Positions 23,680-31,390 of a stretch of 34,199 bases of DNA are shown here, piece by piece. A model generated the notes under the pieces. It saw nothing but the letters and a program-made list of their open reading frames with translations. It did not search any database and had not been told where the DNA came from. The position numbers were made by a program, and so were the translations under genes. Source of the stretch: Pseudomonadota bacterium (GTDB lineage: Bacteria > Myxococcota_A > UBA796 > GCA-2862545); contig PKDJ01000038.1 in NCBI GenBank assembly GCA_002862545.1, positions 1-34,199 on the forward strand, written 5' to 3'. How positions within the stretch are numbered: the first letter of the stretch is position 1; every line of letters starts with the position of its first letter.

Positions 23680-24059
23680 CGAACGCACTGCAAGCGGCCG
23701 CCGACCTCGCCCACCGACCAGGCGGTGGAATCCTGGTGACAACGACCGAGGTGCTGCCCGGGCGCCGAATCGTGGAGGTCGTCGGGCTCGTGCGCGGCAA
23801 CACCATCCGCGCCCGACACCTCGGGCACGACATCCTCGCGGGCCTCAAGGGCCTGCTCGGCGGTGAGATCAGTGAGTACACCAAGCTGATGGCCGAGTCC
23901 CGCGAGCAAGCTCTGGACCGACTGCGCGCAGAGGCGGCAGCGCGGGGCGCAGACGCCATCGTCGGCGTCCGCTTCACCACCTCCATGCTGATGCAGGGCT
24001 CCGCCGAGCTGCTCGCCTACGGCACGGCTGTCCGACTCGCGCCCGCTGACGACCCATGA
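23676..24059 (+). CDS. YbjQ/DUF74 heavy-metal-binding-domain family protein
   Basis: A 127-residue cytoplasmic protein. The family core is clear: ILVTTTEVLPGRRIVEVVGLVRGNTIRARHLG, then a helical insert with EYTKLMAESREQALDRLRAEA, and GADAIVGVRFTTSMLMQGSAELLAYGTAV. Members form ring-like pentamers; their biochemical role is not established despite the 'heavy metal' name. The start at 23676 overlaps the previous stop by 4 nt. Its place in a sigma/anti-sigma operon suggests an envelope or stress response link. Confidence 0.88.
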   Translation: MTNALQAAADLAHRPGGGILVTTTEVLPGRRIVEVVGLVRGNTIRARHLGHDILAGLKGLLGGEISEYTKLMAESREQALDRLRAEAAARGADAIVGVRFTTSMLMQGSAELLAYGTAVRLAPADDP

Positions 24060-24865
24060 GGACGCTGCGAGCACTGCACGTGCAGGACGGACAGGTCTTC
24101 GGCACCGTGGGGACGCTCACCGACCACCGAACCCTGGTGCGCTTTGGCCAAGACGATGCCGGCATGGGCGGTGAGCCTTGGATCGGTGCTCCCGATCCGA
24201 GCGGTCGCTACATGGGGTTGGTCGGTCGCCACGGGACACGCCTGATCGACCAGGATCGAGGAGCGTTCGTCGATCTGCCCTGGCCCACGGAGCCAACACC
24301 ACCTCGTCAGCTCCTCCCCCGCAGTGACGGACGCTCGGCAGTGCTCGTCCTCGAAGACGGTGTCTGGCTACAGACGCGCGAAGCCTCCGTTCAGTGGCTG
24401 GCTGGCGCACGCGCGGCCGCCGCCATGTCTGGCTTCCTGACCTGGAGTGCGGCCGGCGACACGCTGCAGCTCCGTCGTGCCGAAGACGTGATCTGGAGTG
24501 GTGACTGGCTCGGACATGCGCTCGCCGCGAGCCCGGATGCCGCCGTGGTCGCTGGAGATCGAACCCAGCTCCTGTCCACGAGCGGTGAGACGCTCGCTGA
24601 GGTCGACGCGGGACCTGCGCGCGTGGCGACTTGGCACGACGGCGCCATCCTCGGCGCTCTCGACGGTCGCATCACACTGACCACACCCACGAGCACCCTC
24701 CACACCAGCGTCGAGGCCGAGGTCACAGGTCTCGCGGCAGACTCGTCGTGCGTCTACGTCGGGACAGCCGACGGACGCTTCCTCGCCCTGTCGAGGTCCG
24801 ATCTGAGCCTCTGCTGGGGCTGGACGGTGCCCGACGAGGGCCGTCCCGAGCCGCTTCATCCGTGA
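24056..24865 (+). CDS. Putative cytoplasmic beta-propeller protein
   Basis: A 269-residue protein without a signal peptide. Repeated short blades with patterns such as LHVQDGQVFGTVGTL, GRYMGLVGRHGTRLIDQD, VLVLEDGVWLQTRE, AAVVAGDRTQLLSTSGE and SCVYVGTADGRFLALSRSDL suggest a WD40/PQQ-like propeller. No catalytic motif is visible. The start overlaps the YbjQ stop by 4 nt, making it the last gene of the sigma operon. It may bind a partner in that pathway; function unknown. Confidence 0.75.
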   Translation: MRTLRALHVQDGQVFGTVGTLTDHRTLVRFGQDDAGMGGEPWIGAPDPSGRYMGLVGRHGTRLIDQDRGAFVDLPWPTEPTPPRQLLPRSDGRSAVLVLEDGVWLQTREASVQWLAGARAAAAMSGFLTWSAAGDTLQLRRAEDVIWSGDWLGHALAASPDAAVVAGDRTQLLSTSGETLAEVDAGPARVATWHDGAILGALDGRITLTTPTSTLHTSVEAEVTGLAADSSCVYVGTADGRFLALSRSDLSLCWGWTVPDEGRPEPLHP

Positions 24866-24873
24866 CGAGGCCA

Positions 24874-24914
24874 GGGAGTGGCCAACGCCTGCTAACCTCC
24901 ACTCCCGAGAGGTT
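24874..24914 (+). promoter_or_regulatory. Competing hairpins ahead of the Tat lipoprotein gene
   Basis: GGGAGTGG (24874-24881) can pair with CCACTCCC (24899-24906). AACCTC (24894-24899) can pair with GAGGTT (24909-24914), hiding the GAGAGG ribosome binding site of the gene at 24918. The two overlap and compete. The first may instead serve as a terminator for the preceding operon. Confidence 0.3.
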
Positions 24915-24917
24915 CTG

Positions 24918-26645
24918 ATGAGCGACAAGACCCGACGTGACCTGTTGATCTCCGCGGGTGCCCTCGCAGCGACCAGCCTGGCCTGTGGAGGTGGGCCGAA
25001 GAATCCCTCCGAGAAGGCCAAGCGGGCGCACAAGGAGCCTGCCATGCCCCCTCCCCCGCGAGGAGGCGAGGCGACCACAGCGCGAGGTGGGACCCTGTTC
25101 ATGCCAGCCGAAGAGCTGGACGGAACCCCACCGACCGAGTGGACCGAGCGACCGGAGTGGATGCGCCGCGCACCCGGAATCTACAATCCCACCCCTGTCA
25201 CAGCGGGAGCATCGACCCTGCTGTTCGGCCATCGTGAGCTGTACGCGATGCCGACCCGCATCAGCCACTTCCGGGAGCTGCCCAAGTTCCTCGATGAGGC
25301 CAAGAAGCTGGGGACGAACATCCTCTACATCGTCGACACCTACCAGGGCCCAGACGACTGGCCACCCGCGAAGTGGCGACTGTGGAAAGAGACCTACCGG
25401 ATCCGCGACGACCTCGGAGGTGCGAAGGCCCTCAAGCGCGCCATCGCCGAGGTCCATGAGCGCGGCGGCAAGGTGATCATGTACGTGTCTGGCTGGGCGC
25501 TCCACGTCGACTCCGAGCTCGGCAAGAAGCATGGGCGAGACTGGGCCATCATCCAGAACGGCGAGCCGACGGATCGGCCCTACAAAGACAACTACATGCC
25601 CTGCACCTACGTCGAAGCGTGGCAGGACCACATCGTCAGCATCTGCGAGGGATACGCACGCGATCTCGGCGCGGACGGCGTGCATGTCGACTCGCTCGGC
25701 AACCAGCGCAACTGGAAGTGCGAATCGACGGAGCATGGCCACGAGCCGAGGGACCCGACCGCGTTCAACCTGGGCTGCCAGCAGCTCTTGGAGCGCGTGC
25801 GCGCTGCGATGCGCAGGCATGTTCCCGAGGCCGTCGTGATCTGTGAGGGAGCCAAGCTCTCGCGCTTGTTCAAGGGCGGTCTCGATGGGGCCCAGGACTG
25901 GGGCATCAACAAGCTGATGACACGCTGGTCCTGGAATCAAGCAGGACGTACCTCCATCTACTGCGCCAACTGGTCGCTCGACGACATGCACCAGATCGCC
26001 GCCCTCGGGCACAAGTGGATGCTCTCGCCCTACTGGCTGAGCGCCCCGACGGAGCCGACCGTCACCGAGTGGATCGCAGCTCACGTGCCGGAGCCCGAGC
26101 TCGGCGGTACCGAGAAGTCACGCAGGAACGAGCTGGAGCGCATCTACCGCGGACTACACATCTATCGAAACGCGGCCTTGCTCGCGGGACGCACTGTTCC
26201 TAGCCTCGACGACCTCACCCACCGCCGTCACGACGGTGAAGAGGCCTCACTGACTGAAGAGGGCGCGAGGGCCCACCTCGCGGCCCTCCGCGACCGTGCA
26301 CGGGCACTGGACGAGGCCCTCGGCGGACCGGTGGACCCGAGCTCCATCACCACGCACCTCCGACGCGTGATGCAGGCCCGCGAGGCACTCTCACCTCACA
26401 TCGACGACGGTGCGTCCGTGTCGCTCCTCGCGACCGTTCCCGGCAAGGCCGCAGCCTACATGTGGTCGCAGTCGTCGAAGACGCTCGCACTCGTCAACGT
26501 CAGCGACACCGCCCAGCACATCGACCTCAGCACAGTCGGCACGATTCGCGGTACCTTACGCGACGCCATCAGCGGCGAGATCGTGGAGATCAGCTCGGCC
26601 ACGCCAGTGCCCGCTCATCACTTGATGTTCGTACGTCCCGCCTGA
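24918..26645 (+). CDS. Tat-exported TIM-barrel glycosidase-like lipoprotein
   Basis: A 575-residue protein. The N-terminus TRRDLLISAGALAATSLACGG combines a twin-Arg motif (Arg-6, Arg-7) with a lipobox-like Cys-23, so it is likely folded, exported by Tat and lipidated. A Pro/Gly-rich linker follows. Residues 95-420 look like the TIM barrel of alpha-amylase-like or DUF-type glycosidases: LGTNILYIVDTYQG, GGKVIMYVSGWALHVD, LGADGVHVDSLGNQ (Asp-258, nucleophile candidate) and AVVICEGAKLSRLF (Glu-310, acid/base candidate). The C-terminal 80 residues (SVSLLATVPGKAAAYMW... LALVNVSD) resemble the beta-sandwich that closes such enzymes. GAGAGG precedes the ATG. It is followed 25 nt later by an esterase lipoprotein; together they may attack an acylated polysaccharide. 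Confidence 0.72.
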   Translation: MSDKTRRDLLISAGALAATSLACGGGPKNPSEKAKRAHKEPAMPPPPRGGEATTARGGTLFMPAEELDGTPPTEWTERPEWMRRAPGIYNPTPVTAGASTLLFGHRELYAMPTRISHFRELPKFLDEAKKLGTNILYIVDTYQGPDDWPPAKWRLWKETYRIRDDLGGAKALKRAIAEVHERGGKVIMYVSGWALHVDSELGKKHGRDWAIIQNGEPTDRPYKDNYMPCTYVEAWQDHIVSICEGYARDLGADGVHVDSLGNQRNWKCESTEHGHEPRDPTAFNLGCQQLLERVRAAMRRHVPEAVVICEGAKLSRLFKGGLDGAQDWGINKLMTRWSWNQAGRTSIYCANWSLDDMHQIAALGHKWMLSPYWLSAPTEPTVTEWIAAHVPEPELGGTEKSRRNELERIYRGLHIYRNAALLAGRTVPSLDDLTHRRHDGEEASLTEEGARAHLAALRDRARALDEALGGPVDPSSITTHLRRVMQAREALSPHIDDGASVSLLATVPGKAAAYMWSQSSKTLALVNVSDTAQHIDLSTVGTIRGTLRDAISGEIVEISSATPVPAHHLMFVRPA

Positions 26646-26670
26646 GCCTGTGGCCTTACTGGAGAACGCC

Positions 26671-27642
26671 ATGTCCAACCTGCTCCTGCTCGCACTCGTC
26701 GCACTCGGCTGCGGCGGCGGTGCCCCTCGGCCCGGGAAGGTGGTCAAGAAGGTCGGCAAGGAGGTCAAGGGCGCCGTGCAGGAGGTCGCCAAGGAAGCCA
26801 AGAAGGTCATTCAAGACGAGGGCGGTGACCCCAAGGGCACCATCAGAGTCGAGCTCGACACTCCCAAGGGCAAGCGCTTCGCCTATGTCCACGTCCCGAA
26901 GGGCCTCGACCCCACCAAGCCCGCGCCTCTGATCTTCGCCTTTCATGGCGGTACCGGCTCATCGACAGCCGCGAAGGGCTACTCCAAGATCTGGCGCGGT
27001 CAGTTCGACAAAGAGGCCATCCTCGTCTTCCCGAACGGTCAGGACACCAACCCGGACGAGAGCGCCTGGGTCTCGAAGGACTTCCAGGACCGCTCGGACG
27101 TGGACATCGTCCTCCAGATCCTCGAGGAGGCAAAAAAGACCTGGAATATTGACGAAAATCGCGTTTACTCTGCGGGCTTCAGCAACGGCGGCTTGATGAC
27201 CACGATGCTTGCCTGCCACGCTCCCGAGACCTTCGCAGGCTTCGCCGTCTTCAGCAACACCGTCCACAAGCACACCGCCGACGCGTGCAAGCCCAGCGTT
27301 CACAAGCCCCTGCTCTACGTGATCGGAACGGCAGACGACTTCTGGGACGGGCGCACCTTCTCACTGTCTGCGATGGACTCGCTCGAGTGGTGGCGTGGAC
27401 AGCTCGGCTGCACCAAGCCCACCAAGACGGACGTGCCTGATGGCCCCGAAGACAACATGAGTGTCGAGCGCTGGACCTTCGCCCCCTGCAGCAGCGCCGC
27501 CGCCTTGGAGTTCCTGAAGATCGAGGGCGGACACCACATCTGGCCAGGGACCGGCCTACCCGAGCGCAACAACCCTCGCTGCACCGACATTGATGGCAGC
27601 ACCGAGGCCGTGCGCTTCTTCACGAAGTACGCGGGACTCTGA
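26671..27642 (+). CDS. CE1/PHB-depolymerase-like esterase lipoprotein
   Basis: A 323-residue lipoprotein with lipobox ALGC (Cys-14); start set by GGAG six bases before ATG 26671. A Lys-rich amphipathic linker (KVVKKVGKEVKGAVQEVAKE) spans residues 23-45. The alpha/beta-hydrolase domain has the oxyanion-side FHGGTGS (91-97), the nucleophile elbow GFSNGG with Ser-171, Asp-222 or Asp-223 in GTADDFW, and the catalytic His in GGHHIWPG (288 or 289). Several Cys may form disulphides. The family includes feruloyl and acetyl-xylan esterases and PHB depolymerases; the substrate is not fixed by sequence. A patch at 27130-27172 is notably AT-rich for this region. Probably cotranscribed with the glycosidase-like gene. 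Confidence 0.85.
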   Translation: MSNLLLLALVALGCGGGAPRPGKVVKKVGKEVKGAVQEVAKEAKKVIQDEGGDPKGTIRVELDTPKGKRFAYVHVPKGLDPTKPAPLIFAFHGGTGSSTAAKGYSKIWRGQFDKEAILVFPNGQDTNPDESAWVSKDFQDRSDVDIVLQILEEAKKTWNIDENRVYSAGFSNGGLMTTMLACHAPETFAGFAVFSNTVHKHTADACKPSVHKPLLYVIGTADDFWDGRTFSLSAMDSLEWWRGQLGCTKPTKTDVPDGPEDNMSVERWTFAPCSSAAALEFLKIEGGHHIWPGTGLPERNNPRCTDIDGSTEAVRFFTKYAGL

Positions 27643-27688
27643 GGAGCCTGACTCTGGTGACGGCCTCCCCCCACGGCAGGAGCTGATC

Positions 27689-28468
27689 GTGGCCACCACT
27701 CGACGACCCGTCTCCCCGTGGCCTCCAGATGGGCGAGCCGAGGACTCGCTCGCCGTCGAGGAGCCACTCGAGATCCGGGTAGAATCCGACCCGATCGCGG
27801 TGACGATGCGCACGCCGGGCCACGACCGCGAGCTCGCCGCCGGCTTCCTCCTGACCGAGGGCGTCATCGATGGCCTCGACGACCTGTTGGCGCTCGCCCA
27901 CCTGCCCGGTGACCCCGATCGAAACACCCTGCTCGCTCGCCTGGCCGGTGGCGTGGATGCCCACCGAGAGGCACTGACGCGCGCCACGCGTGAGCTGTAT
28001 GCAACGAGCTCGTGCGGCATCTGCGGCAAGTCCAGCATCGACAGAATCCGCATCCTGGCGCCCCCCGTGGAGCCGCCGCCGCCCATCCCACCCGAGGTCT
28101 GGACCTCGCTTCCCGCCATGCTGCGGAGCGCACAGGCGGGCTTCGCAGCGACAGGTGGACTGCATGGCGCCGCCTTGGTCAGCTTCGGCGGTGTGCTGGA
28201 GGTCGCGCGCGAGGACGTGGGCCGCCACAACGCTGTGGACAAGGTGCTCGGCTGGCGGCTTCTCCAGGACCGCGTGCCCGTGGACGATCGAATCCTCCTC
28301 GTCAGCAGTCGGGCTGGGTTCGAGATCGTCCAGAAGGCACGTGTCGCTGGTGTGAGGGCGATCGCCTGTCTCGGGGCGGCCACGAGTCTGGCCGTGGACC
28401 TTGCCCGGGACGGCGACCAGGTCCTCGTGGGCTGGCTCCGAGAGGACCGACTCGCACGCTACACCTGA
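27689..28468 (+). CDS. fdhD: FdhD, formate dehydrogenase accessory sulfurtransferase
   Basis: A 259-residue cytoplasmic protein that passes sulfur from a cysteine desulfurase (IscS) to the molybdenum cofactor of formate dehydrogenase, which is needed for its activity. It shows the paired-Cys motif SSCGICGK (Cys-109, Cys-112), ELAAGFLLTEGVI near residue 48, LHGAALV, and REDVGRHNAVDKVLG with ILLVSSRAGFEIVQKA in the second half, all typical of FdhD. The GTG at 27689 is chosen because GGAG at 27679-27682 is spaced six bases away; an earlier start would overlap the esterase gene. No formate dehydrogenase or cofactor gene lies in this window. Confidence 0.93.
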   Translation: MATTRRPVSPWPPDGRAEDSLAVEEPLEIRVESDPIAVTMRTPGHDRELAAGFLLTEGVIDGLDDLLALAHLPGDPDRNTLLARLAGGVDAHREALTRATRELYATSSCGICGKSSIDRIRILAPPVEPPPPIPPEVWTSLPAMLRSAQAGFAATGGLHGAALVSFGGVLEVAREDVGRHNAVDKVLGWRLLQDRVPVDDRILLVSSRAGFEIVQKARVAGVRAIACLGAATSLAVDLARDGDQVLVGWLREDRLARYT

Positions 28469-28571
28469 CTCCAGCGACGACTGTGGACGCGCCGTTGGGC
28501 TGCCCGCGTGCTGCGAGGCGCCACTCTGCCTGCAGATGGGATAGGGGTCGTGCTTTGCGACAGGACGAACA

Positions 28572-30605
28572 ATGAACGCACTGACGTCACGCTGGAACGA
28601 CCGCATCGACAGCGCAGGTGAAGACCGTGCGGCCCTCTCTGGGCTGGTCCGGGAGCTGGTTCGCGCCAGAGTGGCCGCGCTCTCTGACATGGTTGCCCAG
28701 CGCCAGGCCACGTGGGCCATGGTTCGCGTGCAGCACCAGCTGGGCGAGACCGACAAGGCCCTGCACACCGCCCGAGAGTGGCTCCAGCTCGCCGACAGCC
28801 CCCCGGTCGCCAGCGACGACGAAGTTGCAGCCGTCAGGGCCTGGATCGGCGCTGCGGGTGGCTCGGTCCCCAAGCAGCAGCGTCTCCCGAGGGCTGACTC
28901 CCGGGGGCGTGGGCGCGACAAGTCCAGCCGGGGCCGTGAAGCCTCTCGTCCGCAGCGTCAGGCATCGCTCGCGCCGCTAGACGCCGCCCGACAGGCCGGC
29001 CTCGCTGGCAAGTGGGGTGAGGCCTTCAAGGCACTGCGGCGTGCTCGAGGGCCCGAGGCGCACAACGTGAGGGCCTGGCTCCACATCGCCAAGGCGCTAT
29101 CCCTCGAGGGCGAGGCCCGAGAGACCCAGCTGCGCGAGACGGAGGTCTGGCTGCGCAAGCGCGCGAACATCGCCCCCGCCGAGGCCAAGGCGCCCTCATC
29201 GCCGCCGCCAGCAGACGACCCGGTGGCCCAGATCCTCGGGCGAGCCGTACCCAAGAAGCGCAATGCCGCCGTCCGGGCCGTCGAGTCCCACATCGCCAGC
29301 CAGCCCGACTCCGCAGACACCCTCGCGGCGACCGTCCTGCGCCAGCACGTCGCCACGGAGGGCCCCGAGCGCGCCGCGCCATGGTGGATCACCGCCGTGA
29401 CGGTTGCTCTGGCGACCAGTGACGGAACCGCCACCCGAGCCGCCATCGAAGAGCTCGGCCAGGCTGCGTCGGTTCAGGCCTACGCCGAGCCTCTCTTCGA
29501 GAGCGTCGTGACCGCGGCCCGCGCTGCGGCGCAGGCCGGCAATCGAATCACCTCCGTCCGCCGAGGCGCCAGCCGCGACGAGCCAGCCGACCGCCGACTG
29601 TGGACGCTCCGCTTCAAGGGCGCGGACCGCAACGAGCGCCAGCTCGCGCTCGCACCGGAGTCCGAGTCACCCTGGCCCGAGGGGCTCGTGGACGGCCTCG
29701 CCGCTCGCCTGCTCCACCTCTGCCCGCTGACAGTCCTCTCCGCATCTGGCGCCGGCAACCATCAGCTGGTGGACGCCTGTGGACGCGCGGGTGTCATCGC
29801 AGTGGCTGGCGCCCCAGCCGCCGCCATTGCTGCACTCTCCGCCCTCGCCGCACCCGAGCCCAGCAGCGCACCAGCCGCCGGCTCCGCGTCGAAGAAGCAG
29901 GACAAGCCCGAGCCGAAGCCGGCACGCCCACGTCCGCTCGACGTGCTGCGTCAGCTCTTGAGCGACGGCGCCGCGCAGCCCGAGCTCGCAGAGGCCATGG
30001 TCGCCGTGCGCCGGCGCCGCACCGTGCAGCGCGCGATCGAAGAGGCCGGACTCGACGATGACGCCATCGCGAATGCGGCGGTTGCTGCGACCCTCGCGTG
30101 GCCTGGTGAGCGCCCCCTTCCCGAGATCACGACGCTCCTGGTCCGCCAGGCATCGAGCGGTGGCGCGGCCGCCCGTGCACTGCTGACCGAGGGGGAACAC
30201 GCCGCCCGGCTCGGCGGGCCTGGCATCGAGCTCCTGCTCGACCTCGTGTCCCCCGCCGTCGCGGCCGGATGGAGCGTAGATCGCATCCTCCGTGCATCCA
30301 CGCGACGTGAGCGTGAGAACAACCCGCTGGTCGAGGCGGCCGGCGAGGGGCTTCGCGATCTCTGGCGCGCCGTCCTCCAGAAGGGCGACAGCCGTGGCGA
30401 GCTGTGGGCGCTCACGAACCTGCCCCCAGAGGGCCGCGCTGCCATTCCCCAGCTCCTGCTCGACCCCCGCCAGCGTGTCGTGGTGGTGCCCCTCGAGCCA
30501 GAGCTCTTGGAGTGGTACGGCAGCACCGGTGGTCCAGAGGCCATCGGCTGGAGCGGTCCGGAGGCCTCCGACGCGGTGCTGTCTGCCCTCGACGCCTGGA
30601 CCTGA
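28572..30605 (+). CDS. Large helical protein of unknown function
   Basis: A 677-residue protein without a signal peptide or clear membrane segments. It alternates helical blocks with disordered linkers: Arg/Ser/Gly-rich at about 105-133, Pro/Ala-rich at about 200-216 and Pro/Lys/Ala-rich at about 425-452. The first block (ATWAMVRVQHQLGETDKALHTAREWLQLA) and the block near 140-195 (GKWGEAFKALRRARGPEAHNVRAWLHIAKAL) look like TPR-type helix pairs. The middle block has a Rossmann-like stretch (LCPLTVLSASGAGNHQLVDAC... VIAVAGAP). The C-terminus has RVVVVPLEPELLEWYG. I do not recognise a family. It stands alone between FdhD and a convergent membrane-protein gene, and may be a scaffold. Confidence 0.8.
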   Translation: MNALTSRWNDRIDSAGEDRAALSGLVRELVRARVAALSDMVAQRQATWAMVRVQHQLGETDKALHTAREWLQLADSPPVASDDEVAAVRAWIGAAGGSVPKQQRLPRADSRGRGRDKSSRGREASRPQRQASLAPLDAARQAGLAGKWGEAFKALRRARGPEAHNVRAWLHIAKALSLEGEARETQLRETEVWLRKRANIAPAEAKAPSSPPPADDPVAQILGRAVPKKRNAAVRAVESHIASQPDSADTLAATVLRQHVATEGPERAAPWWITAVTVALATSDGTATRAAIEELGQAASVQAYAEPLFESVVTAARAAAQAGNRITSVRRGASRDEPADRRLWTLRFKGADRNERQLALAPESESPWPEGLVDGLAARLLHLCPLTVLSASGAGNHQLVDACGRAGVIAVAGAPAAAIAALSALAAPEPSSAPAAGSASKKQDKPEPKPARPRPLDVLRQLLSDGAAQPELAEAMVAVRRRRTVQRAIEEAGLDDDAIANAAVAATLAWPGERPLPEITTLLVRQASSGGAAARALLTEGEHAARLGGPGIELLLDLVSPAVAAGWSVDRILRASTRRERENNPLVEAAGEGLRDLWRAVLQKGDSRGELWALTNLPPEGRAAIPQLLLDPRQRVVVVPLEPELLEWYGSTGGPEAIGWSGPEASDAVLSALDAWT

Positions 30606-30651
30606 GCGACGACACGCGGGCCGTCCTCGGCAGAGCCTGCGCGACAGACCT

Positions 30652-31173
30652 CTACGGGCCGGGCAGGGTGACGCCCTGCCCGATGCCTGGAATGGTGGCG
30701 CTCGGGTCCATGAGGACCATGTAGAGGAATCCCGTCACGACGCAGACGGCCAAGGCCCAGACCGCGACCGGCACCATGAGGAGCGTCATCAGCCCCCCGG
30801 TGAACATCGCCTGGCCTGGCTTGATGTCCGCAAGCCTCAGACGCTCGGCCCACGCCTCCTCCATGCGTGCATCGAGCGTGGCGATGTCGCTGCCAGCGGG
30901 CAGCACACCGTCGCGGATCATGAGCGTGCCGTCGGGTGTCTCCAGCGGCCAGTCCACCCAGGCCGCCTCCTGGCCCTCCGCCACCATCGGCTGGCCACAG
31001 GCCGCGCAGGCTCCCACCACCGGGCCCGTCTCGCCGCTGAGCGCGTCACGCACCGTTCGCCAGGCCACCAGCGAGGGGTGACCAGCCGGCTTTCGACCGC
31101 CGCCCTCGACGACGACCTCTCGGGACCCCTCCGCCCACTTCTCCGTGCGGTAGCACACACGACACCGAATCAC
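30652..31173 (-). CDS. Zinc-ribbon membrane protein of unknown function
   Basis: A 173-residue protein started at GTG 31173; the frame is open upstream but reads as low-complexity Gly/Arg/Ala, so it is excluded. The N-terminal domain has two Cys pairs, CRVC (4-7) and CAAC (56-59), expected to bind one zinc. Residues 95-118 are a charged helix (LDARMEEAWAERLRL). One long or two short membrane segments span 124-155 (MFTGGLMTLLMVPVAVWALAV...), and a Pro/Gly tail ends it. Family not recognised. The gene is convergent with the large helical protein; a hairpin lies in its last codons. Confidence 0.65.
   Translation of the reverse strand: MIRCRVCYRTEKWAEGSREVVVEGGGRKPAGHPSLVAWRTVRDALSGETGPVVGACAACGQPMVAEGQEAAWVDWPLETPDGTLMIRDGVLPAGSDIATLDARMEEAWAERLRLADIKPGQAMFTGGLMTLLMVPVAVWALAVCVVTGFLYMVLMDPSATIPGIGQGVTLPGP
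30660..30682. terminator. Terminator-like hairpin inside the 3' end of the zinc-ribbon gene
   Basis: CGGGCAGGG and CCCTGCCCG form a perfect 9-bp stem with a 5-nt loop (TGACG). It lies 55 nt after the stop of the large helical protein on the plus strand and within the last codons of the convergent gene. It could terminate the plus-strand transcript. No T run. Confidence 0.45.
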
Positions 31174-31390
31174 TGAAGCGTCCCCCGTACCCAGTGTCGG
31201 TTCATGCGACCGCACCGTGACCCCGGTACCACGTCCAGGGGCCATCGCGCTTGTGACCACTGCCGCCACCGACGCTCTTGCTGCGGCACCTCGCCCACAG
31301 CACACTCCAGGCGACGCTTGGACTCCCCCGCCTCGACAGACGCTCCCCCGGGCCCGACGAGCCCCGGGCGGACGGGTTAGGCGCCCCGCC

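Noticed and set aside
24723-26084. Long minus-strand open frame opposite the propeller and glycosidase-like genes
   Set aside because: It crosses an intergenic region and two good plus-strand genes and has no recognisable domain.
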